This document shows positions 58,197 through 64,000 of a stretch of 64,000 bases of DNA, one piece after another. Made by a program: the position numbers and the translations under genes. A model generated the notes under the pieces. It made no database searches, was not told where the DNA came from, and was given only the letters and a program-made list of their open reading frames with translations. The number at the start of each line of letters is the position of its first letter. The first letter of the stretch is position 1. Source of the DNA: Pseudomonadota bacterium (GTDB taxonomy: Bacteria > Myxococcota > Myxococcia > Myxococcales > Myxococcaceae). Location of the stretch: positions 93,668-157,667 of the forward strand of contig JAFAAN010000061.1 in the NCBI GenBank assembly GCA_023426545.1. Reading direction: 5' to 3'.

Positions 58197-59950
58197 GCTG
58201 GGGCCCCTGGAGCCACCCGGGATATGCGGAGGTGCTCGCGCTGGTGGAGGCGCGGGCCGGGCTGGTTCCGCCCAGCTGCCCCGCGTCCGCCGAGGAAGGC
58301 GTCGCCCGGGCCATGACACGCGCGGGCGAGAACGACTTCGGCACCTACCGCTCGCGGCTCCAGGAGGACCCCGCCGCGCTGGACGACCTGCTCATGGAGC
58401 TCACCGTCGGGGAGACGTACTTCTTCCGCACGCCCGAGCACTTCGAGCACCTGCGCGGCGTCGTGCTGCCCGAGCTGCGCGAGCGCCATGGACCGGGCCA
58501 CACCGCGCGCATCTGGAGCGCCGCGTGCTCCTCGGGCGAGGAGCCCTACTCCATCGCCGCGCTGCTGATGACCGAGGGCTGGGAGCAGCACATGACGGTG
58601 TACGCCACGGACGTGTCGCGTGGCGCGCTCGCCCGGGCCCGCAGGGCACAGTACGGCGACTGGTCCCTGCGCGGAGGCTGGGCGGACCGGATGCGGCCCC
58701 ACCTGCGCGCCGAGGGGCGCCGCTACGTGCTGTCACCCGAGGTGCAGAAGCACGTGCGCTTCAGCTACCTCAACCTCGCGCTCGACACCTGGCCCTCGCC
58801 GGAGAGCGGCATCTGGAAGCTGGACGTCATCTTCTGTCGCAACGTCCTCATCTACTTCAACCGGCCCACCATCGAAGCCGTCGCGCGGCGGTTGCATGAC
58901 GCGCTCGATGACGGCGGCTATCTCTTCACCGGCCCGTCGGACCCGCCGCTCGGAGGGCTGGCGCCGTTGGAGACCCTCCTCACCGAATGGGGCGTGCTGT
59001 ACCGCCGGCCCCTGTCTGGGGCCTCGCTCTCGCGGCCCGTCCCCGCGTCGGGGGCCACGGGGAGCGAGCCGCCCGGAGCCCTCGCGGCCAAGCCTCCACC
59101 CGCCGCGCGGGCCCCCTACGCGCCGGCCATGCCCAGCGCATGGGCCTCCGGCTTCGAGCACGCGCCGGGTGCCACGCCGTCCCAGCTCACCGCTCCAGGC
59201 ATCATGCCTCCCCGTCCCGGTGCTGGCACCAGCACGCCGGGCGCGCCCCCGCCCGTTAATGGGCACGGCGCCACGCCGCCGTCCCCGCTCGCCGCTCCAG
59301 GCGTCATGCCGCCTCCCCGTCCCGGTGCTGGCACCAGCACGCCCGGCGCTGCCCCGACCGTCAATGGGAACGGGGCCACGCCGCCGCCCGCGCGAGGTGG
59401 CGCCCCGCACGTCCCCGAGAACCAACCTCGTGCCCCCAGCGCGGCGGCACTGCACTCCGCGCGGCAGGCCCTGGCCCGGGGCCACTGGCGCGAGGCGGCC
59501 CAGCACCTGGGTGCCCTGGGCGACGACCCGGACACCGCCGCCCTCGCGGTGCGCACCCTGGCGAACCTGGATGCCGAGGCCGCCATCTACGCGAGCACCG
59601 AGGCCGCCGCGCGCCACCCCCTGGCCGCGGGGCTCCGCTACCTGGAGTCCCTGCTGCTCCTGGGCCAGGGCCGGGTGGCCGACGCCGAGCGCGCCGTCCG
59701 CCAGGCGCTGTACCTGGAGCCCACGCTCATCGTGGCGTGGCTCATCCTCGGGCGTGTGCTGCGCAGAAACGGCGATACGGCGGGCGCGGTGAAGGCGTGG
59801 CGCGAGGCGGAGCTGCTGTGCGCCGCGCTGCCTCCGGACGCGCCCGTCCCCCACTCGGATGGCGAGAGCGCGAGGCGGCTGGCGGAGGTCGCACGTGGTG
59901 AGCGGTCACGCATGGAGGCAGCCCTGGCTGCCAGTGAGGGGCTGAGCTGA
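58193..59950 (+). CDS. cheR: CheR methyltransferase with C-terminal TPR region
   Basis: A 585-residue protein. Residues about 10-270 form a CheR methyltransferase (ELTVGETYFFRTPEHF, IWSAACSSGEEPYSIAALL, DVIFCRNVLIYFN, GGYLFTGPSDP), which methylates receptor glutamates with S-adenosylmethionine. A Pro/Gly/Thr-rich linker (about 305-420) with a 34-residue duplication follows, then TPR-like helices (about 420-585). TPR-tailed CheR is characteristic of Wsp-type (WspC) systems. GTG 58193 overlaps the cheW stop by four bases. Confidence 0.88.
   Translation: MSWGPWSHPGYAEVLALVEARAGLVPPSCPASAEEGVARAMTRAGENDFGTYRSRLQEDPAALDDLLMELTVGETYFFRTPEHFEHLRGVVLPELRERHGPGHTARIWSAACSSGEEPYSIAALLMTEGWEQHMTVYATDVSRGALARARRAQYGDWSLRGGWADRMRPHLRAEGRRYVLSPEVQKHVRFSYLNLALDTWPSPESGIWKLDVIFCRNVLIYFNRPTIEAVARRLHDALDDGGYLFTGPSDPPLGGLAPLETLLTEWGVLYRRPLSGASLSRPVPASGATGSEPPGALAAKPPPAARAPYAPAMPSAWASGFEHAPGATPSQLTAPGIMPPRPGAGTSTPGAPPPVNGHGATPPSPLAAPGVMPPPRPGAGTSTPGAAPTVNGNGATPPPARGGAPHVPENQPRAPSAAALHSARQALARGHWREAAQHLGALGDDPDTAALAVRTLANLDAEAAIYASTEAAARHPLAAGLRYLESLLLLGQGRVADAERAVRQALYLEPTLIVAWLILGRVLRRNGDTAGAVKAWREAELLCAALPPDAPVPHSDGESARRLAEVARGERSRMEAALAASEGLS
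59192..59395 (+). repeat. 102-base tandem duplication in the cheR linker
   Basis: Two copies of a 102-base (34-codon) unit, starting at 59192 and 59294, encode PRPGAGTSTPGA-type linkers; most differences are single bases. The reading frame is preserved, so the linker length can vary without breaking CheR. Confidence 0.7.
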
Positions 59951-60561
59951 TGGCGGATTCCGGCGAAATCGACTGGGCAGCGGCCCGCGCGCGGCTGGCG
60001 CGGCTCGCCGAGCAGACCCGGGAGCAGGGCACCCTGTCGCCCGAGGAAGCCACGGCGGTGCTCGACGCGCGGGCCCGCGCGCTCGCCCGCGCCCCCACGC
60101 CGGAAGCCGAGCCCGGCACCCTGCGCGAGGTGGTCCGCTTCAAGGCCTCGGGCCAGCGCTATGCCCTGGAGTCCCGCTTCGTGCTGGAGGTGGCGCGCTC
60201 GCCGGAGCTGGTGACGCTGCCCGGCGCTCCGCCCGCGCTGCGCGGCCTCACCCTGATGCACGGCGAGGTGGTCCCGGTGGTCGAGCTGGCGCCCCTCTTC
60301 GGGCGCGCGCCCTCGGACGCGCCGGGGCCCTTGCTCGTCGTGGGCCTGAGCCGCGCCGAGCTGGGCGTGCGCACCGAGGAGGTGGAGGAAGTCACCCTGC
60401 TGGCGGGCAACACGCTGCTGGCGCCCCCCAGCGCCCTGGACGACGTGGCCGGCAACCTGGTGTCGGCCGCGGACAGAGACGGCACACTGGTCCTGGATGG
60501 CGACGCGCTCCTGGGTGACAGTCGCCTCATGTTCGATTTGTCCGGCGAAGGAACAGCATGA
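59950..60561 (+). CDS. cheW: CheW-domain coupling protein (second)
   Basis: A 203-residue protein with a 55-residue helical N-terminal extension (EEATAVLDARARALARAP) and a CheW domain (VVRFKASGQRYALESRFVLEV, LRGLTLMHGEVVPVVELAPLF, LLVVGLSRAELGVRTEEVEE). Similar extended CheW proteins (WspD) pair with WspB-like CheW. ATG 59950 overlaps the cheR stop (TGATG). Confidence 0.85.
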   Translation: MADSGEIDWAAARARLARLAEQTREQGTLSPEEATAVLDARARALARAPTPEAEPGTLREVVRFKASGQRYALESRFVLEVARSPELVTLPGAPPALRGLTLMHGEVVPVVELAPLFGRAPSDAPGPLLVVGLSRAELGVRTEEVEEVTLLAGNTLLAPPSALDDVAGNLVSAADRDGTLVLDGDALLGDSRLMFDLSGEGTA

Positions 60562-62201
60562 GCATCGGGAACCGCATCGCACTCGGATTCGGACTGTCGT
60601 TGTTGATGTTGGTGCTCGTGGCGGGCGTGTCCTTCCAGGGCGCCAACCAGCTCACGACGAGCACCGCGGGGCTGCTGAAGGCCCACGAGAACTTCCGCAT
60701 CATCCGCGAGGTGCGCTCGCTGCTGATGGACGCCGAGTCCGGCCAGCGCGGCTTCATCCTCTCCGGGGACGAGGACTACCTGGCGCCCTACCGCGAGGCC
60801 GTGGCGGCCCTCCAGAGCGACCTGAGCCTGCTGCGCGAGGCCATGGCGGACCACCCCAACCAGCGGGTGCGCCTGAGCCGGATGGAGCCCATCGTCACCC
60901 AGCGGGTGAGCCGCCTGGAGGAGGGTATCCGCATCCGCCGTGAGCAGGGCCTGGAGGCCGGGGCGAAGTACATCCAGACCGGCCAGGGCCGGGAGGCCAT
61001 GCTCCAGCTCAAACAGGTCATCGACGAGATGCTGGCGGCGGAGCAGGAGCGCTGGGACGAGCACGCGGCGGCCGCCCGGGAGATGGCCCAGCGCATCCTC
61101 TGGGTGCTGGGAATCTGCACCACGCTGGGCCTGCTCATCGTCGGCGTCGGCAGCTACCTCATCACCCGCGGCATCACCACCCCGCTGCGCGCGCTCATGG
61201 ACGGCGCCGAGCAGCTCGGGCTCGGCAAGCTGGACTACCGCATCCCCGTGAGGGGCAGCGACGAGACGGCGGAGCTGGCGCGCGCCTTCAACAGCATGGC
61301 CGAGAAGCGCCAGCAGAACGAGGACCAGCTCGAGAAGGAGTCCGAGCAGCGCGAGCACACGCTCCGCACGGTGGCCGAGTTCGTCAACCAGCTCGCGGGC
61401 GCCAGCGCGGAGATTCTCTCCAGCACCACCGAGCAGGTCGCTGGCGCCCAGGAGCAGGGCAGCGCGGTGACGGAGACGGTGAGCACCATCGAGGAAATCA
61501 CCAAGACGTCCGAGGAGGCCGCGGGCCGCGCCCGCGCGGTGAGCGACTCCGCCCGCCATGCCGAGGAGGTGGGCCGCAACGGTCGCCGCGCCGTGGAGGA
61601 GGCCGTGGGCGCCATGGGCGCGGTGCGCGAGCAGGTGGAGTCCATCGCCTCCCGCATCCTCGCCCTCGCTGAGCAGGCCCAGGCCATTGGCGACATCATC
61701 ACCACCGTCAACGACATCTCCGAGCAGACGCACATGCTGGCCCTCAACGCCTCCATCGAGGCCAGCCGCGCCGGGGAGCATGGCCGGGGCTTCGCGGTGG
61801 TGGCGTCCGAGGTGAAGGCGCTGGCGGACCAGTCCAAGAAGGCCACCGGTCAGGTGCGGCAGATTCTGGGGCAGATCCAGAAGGCCACCCACGGCGCGGT
61901 GATGACCACCGAGGAGGGCACCAAGAGCGTGGCCACCGCCACCCGCGTGGTGTCCGAAGCGGGCGCCAACATCCAGACGCTGTCGGACCTGCTGGCCCAG
62001 GCCTCGCTGACGGCGGCGCAGATCGCCGCGTCCGCCAATCAGCAGGCCACCGGCATCGGCCAGATTCGCCAGGCCATGCATGACGTCAATCAGGCCACGC
62101 AGCAGGCCCTCGTGTCGTCGCGGCAGACCGAGCGCGCCATGCAGGACCTCAACGGCATGGGCCAGAAGCTCAAGGGCCTGCTGTCAGAGTACGGGCGCTG
62201 A
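60558..62201 (+). CDS. Chemoreceptor (MCP) with CHASE3-like sensory domain
   Basis: A 547-residue receptor: membrane helix (about 12-32), CHASE3-like periplasmic domain (about 35-180, DAESGQRGFILSGDEDYLAPY), second membrane helix (about 185-207), HAMP (about 208-262) and signalling domain with the tip EQTHMLALNASIEASRAGEHGRGFAVVASEVKALADQSKKATGQ. It is the dedicated receptor of the array. ATG 60558 overlaps the cheW stop by four bases. Confidence 0.92.
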   Translation: MSIGNRIALGFGLSLLMLVLVAGVSFQGANQLTTSTAGLLKAHENFRIIREVRSLLMDAESGQRGFILSGDEDYLAPYREAVAALQSDLSLLREAMADHPNQRVRLSRMEPIVTQRVSRLEEGIRIRREQGLEAGAKYIQTGQGREAMLQLKQVIDEMLAAEQERWDEHAAAAREMAQRILWVLGICTTLGLLIVGVGSYLITRGITTPLRALMDGAEQLGLGKLDYRIPVRGSDETAELARAFNSMAEKRQQNEDQLEKESEQREHTLRTVAEFVNQLAGASAEILSSTTEQVAGAQEQGSAVTETVSTIEEITKTSEEAAGRARAVSDSARHAEEVGRNGRRAVEEAVGAMGAVREQVESIASRILALAEQAQAIGDIITTVNDISEQTHMLALNASIEASRAGEHGRGFAVVASEVKALADQSKKATGQVRQILGQIQKATHGAVMTTEEGTKSVATATRVVSEAGANIQTLSDLLAQASLTAAQIAASANQQATGIGQIRQAMHDVNQATQQALVSSRQTERAMQDLNGMGQKLKGLLSEYGR

Positions 62202-64000
62202 TGGACCGCGACCGGCTGGCCCAGGCACTGCTGGCCACGTTCCTCGAGGAGCTCGAGGGGCACGTCATCTCGCTCAACCGCGAGCTGCTCGCCCTGGAGC
62301 GCGAAGCGGCACCCGAGCGCGTGGCGGAGCGCGTGGCGTCCCTGCTGCGCACGCTGCACAGCGTGAAGGGCGCGGCGCGCGCGGCCAGCGCCCCCCTGGT
62401 GGAGACGGCCAGCCACCGCATGGAGGAGCTGCTCGAACACGTGCGAGACACGGGCGCGGGCGCGCCCGAGGTGTACGAGCTGTGCTTCACCACCGTGGAC
62501 GCGATGGACGACGCGGGGCGGCGCCTCGCCGCGCGGCAAGACCTCACGGGCTCGCCGCTGGAGGCGCTGCTGCCCCAGTTGGAGCGCGCCGCCCGCCAGC
62601 CTGCGGCGGCGCCCACGGTCGTGGCGCCCGAGCCGGCGCAAGCCGCCACGCCACCGGCGTCCGCCAAGCCCCCCGCCACACCGGGGCCAGCGCAAGCTTC
62701 CACGCCACAGTCCACTGACTCCCTCGCCGCGTCCAAGTCGGCGCAAGGTTCCGCGCCACAGTCCACCGACTCCCCCGCCGCGTCCAAGTCGACGCAAGCC
62801 TCCACGCCACCAACGCCCGCCGCGTATGAGCCGACGCAAGCTTCCACACCACCGCAGTCCACCGAGCCCTCCGCCGCGCAGGAGCCGCACCCCGGCGTGC
62901 CCACGGGGGCCGAGGCGCTGCCCGTGCGCGTCTCCGCGCAGAAGCTGGATGCCCTGCTGGCGCGCAGCGGCGAGCTGCGCGTGGCGACGCTCCGGCTGGA
63001 GGGGCGCGCGGAGGCGCTGGACGCCGTGCGCGAAGCGCTGGCGCAAGCCCGCGAGGCGGTGCTCGGCACCCCCGGCGAGCAGGCACTGCTGCGCGCGGAG
63101 ACGGAGCTGGCGCGGGTGACGCTGGAGCTGGCCGCGGACCGGCGCGCCCTGGGCGTCGTGGCCATGGGCCTGGACGACGAGGTCCGCCGCTCGCGCACCC
63201 TGTCCTTCGAGGAGGGCTGCGAGGGCCTTGAGCGTGCCGTGCGCGACGTGGCGCGCGGCATGGGCCGTCAGGCGCGGCTGGAGCTCCACGGCGGCGCGCT
63301 GGAGCTGGACCGCTCGCTGCTCCAGGGCCTGCGCGAGCCGCTCCTGCACCTGGTGCGCAACGCGGTGGCGCACGGACTGGAGTCGCCTGAAGAGCGCGAG
63401 CGCGTGGGCAAGCCGCCCGAGGGCCGCGTCACCCTGTCCGCGCGCCTCCGTGGCAGCCGCGTCGAGGTGACGGTGGACGACGACGGGCGCGGCCTGGACC
63501 TCGCCGCGCTGCGGGAGCGAGCGCGCGCCCGGGGCCTGAAGGTGCCCGAGGAGGACGAGGAGGCCGCGCGGCTGGTGTTCGAGGCCGGGCTGTCCACCGC
63601 CACCGAAGTGACGCAGGTGGCTGGCCGCGGCGTGGGCCTGGACGTGGTGCGCATGCACGTCGAGGGCCTGCGCGGCGGCGTGGAGGTGACGACGCTCCCG
63701 GGCCGGGGCACCTGCTTCACCCTGGACGTCCCCCTGACGCTGAGCACGCTGCGCGTGCTGCTGGTGTCCGCCGGCGGGCAGACGCTGGCGCTGGCCAGCG
63801 AGAGCGTGGCGCGGCTGGTGCGCCTGTCGCCGGAAGAGGTCCGCGACGTGGAGGGCCGCCCCGCGTGGGCCTCCGGAGACGCGCTGCTGCCGCTGGCGTC
63901 GCTGGCGGACGTGCTGGGGCTGCCGCCCGGCCCGCCCCGCGCGCGTCGGGGCGCGGTGGTGCTGGCGGCGGGCACGGCGCGCGCCGTGGTGGTGGTGGAC
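62201..64000 (+). CDS. cheA: CheA-type histidine kinase (3' part beyond window)
   Basis: 600 codons are visible, open at the right edge. Hpt domain with phospho-His 53 (LHSVKGAARAA), a Ser/Thr/Pro-rich repeat linker (about 165-230), dimerisation helices, HATPase (LHLVRNAVAHGLE, VDDDGRGLD, GRGVGLDVVRMHV) and a CheW-like domain (LRVLLVSAGGQTLAL). Only the C-terminal part, where WspE-type proteins carry a receiver, is missing, so a hybrid arrangement cannot be judged. ATG 62201 overlaps the receptor stop. Confidence 0.92.
   Translation, partial: MDRDRLAQALLATFLEELEGHVISLNRELLALEREAAPERVAERVASLLRTLHSVKGAARAASAPLVETASHRMEELLEHVRDTGAGAPEVYELCFTTVDAMDDAGRRLAARQDLTGSPLEALLPQLERAARQPAAAPTVVAPEPAQAATPPASAKPPATPGPAQASTPQSTDSLAASKSAQGSAPQSTDSPAASKSTQASTPPTPAAYEPTQASTPPQSTEPSAAQEPHPGVPTGAEALPVRVSAQKLDALLARSGELRVATLRLEGRAEALDAVREALAQAREAVLGTPGEQALLRAETELARVTLELAADRRALGVVAMGLDDEVRRSRTLSFEEGCEGLERAVRDVARGMGRQARLELHGGALELDRSLLQGLREPLLHLVRNAVAHGLESPEERERVGKPPEGRVTLSARLRGSRVEVTVDDDGRGLDLAALRERARARGLKVPEEDEEAARLVFEAGLSTATEVTQVAGRGVGLDVVRMHVEGLRGGVEVTTLPGRGTCFTLDVPLTLSTLRVLLVSAGGQTLALASESVARLVRLSPEEVRDVEGRPAWASGDALLPLASLADVLGLPPGPPRARRGAVVLAAGTARAVVVVD
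62690..62842 (+). repeat. 51-base tandem repeats in the CheA linker
   Basis: Units starting near 62690, 62741 and 62792 share a 51-base period (17 codons, AQ-S-PQSTDS-AASKS); a fourth partial copy begins 42 bases later. They encode a flexible Ser/Thr/Pro linker between the Hpt domain and the kinase core and could vary in number among strains. Confidence 0.7.

Noticed and set aside
1..64000. rRNA, tRNA, CRISPR arrays, insertion sequences or prophage
   Set aside because: No matching motifs, repeats, transposase or integrase genes were seen by eye; a computed search could still reveal short RNAs.

Overview
The window is very GC-rich chromosomal DNA from a myxobacterium, most likely Myxococcus or a close relative such as Corallococcus. 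The strongest sign is an intact traA-traB pair, the kin-recognition and outer-membrane-exchange system, with a MYXO-CTERM sorting tail on TraA. Other signs are the near-exclusive G/C third codon positions, a multi-gene chemosensory cluster, a lone phytoene desaturase, ankyrin/bactofilin-like and TPR lipoproteins, and many bacterial enhancer-era style signalling proteins. No rRNA, tRNA, insertion sequence, prophage or CRISPR array was seen, so this looks like core chromosome.

Layout. 1-8 kb: a small membrane protein, a LuxR-type regulator coupled to a PPP-like phosphatase, a thioredoxin/TPR lipoprotein, a dynamin-like GTPase, a protein with a degenerate diadenylate-cyclase (DisA_N) fold, and a GT4 glycosyltransferase. 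8.7-12.6 kb: traAB. TraA has a TTG start that overlaps the stop of an 11-codon leader ORF with a good ribosome site. A hairpin containing both stop codons separates traB from the convergent lipoprotein gene. 12.6-25.7 kb: an Ig-like lipoprotein, a DCC/lipase-maturation-factor fusion, a metal-site-less MBL-fold protein, a pentein-fold hydrolase with an orphan partner, a second GTPase, an M23 peptidase, a TetR regulator with its probable operator, a sterol-desaturase-family enzyme, glucose-6-phosphate isomerase, an SDR and a WGR-like protein. 25.7-35.2 kb: a TonB-dependent receptor behind a Fur-like box; a YqjE-like/DUF3618/cydA/cydB operon; an ADP-ribosylglycohydrolase behind a 48-aa ORF; and a nitric-oxide operon of truncated globin, 2Fe-2S flavin reductase, NsrR and a thioredoxin-fold protein, preceded by an excellent NsrR box.

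35.5-39.3 kb: three F1 ATP synthase genes (atpG, atpD, atpC) without atpA, with a terminator between atpG and atpD and a secreted-protein gene between atpD and atpC. 39.4-50 kb: a stand-alone receiver, a SanA-like protein, an acidic protein, a SUKH domain fused to a histone H1-like tail, a thioredoxin, an ankyrin/bactofilin-like protein, an ABC exporter, a tandem universal stress protein, a 52-aa protein and a CsbD protein. 50-57.5 kb: a membrane MCP, an anchored coiled-coil protein, CrtI phytoene desaturase, a CHASE-domain histidine kinase and an APH-fold kinase. 57.7-64 kb: cheW-cheR(TPR)-cheW-mcp-cheA, every junction overlapping, in a Wsp-like (alternative cellular function) order; cheA runs off the right edge.

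How the parts work together. Respiration and NO defence are adjacent (cytochrome bd, split NO dioxygenase under NsrR, F1 genes). Surface biology is represented by traAB, the glycosyltransferase, lipoproteins and the chemosensory array. Function calls rest on motifs read by eye; exact starts are uncertain where stated.
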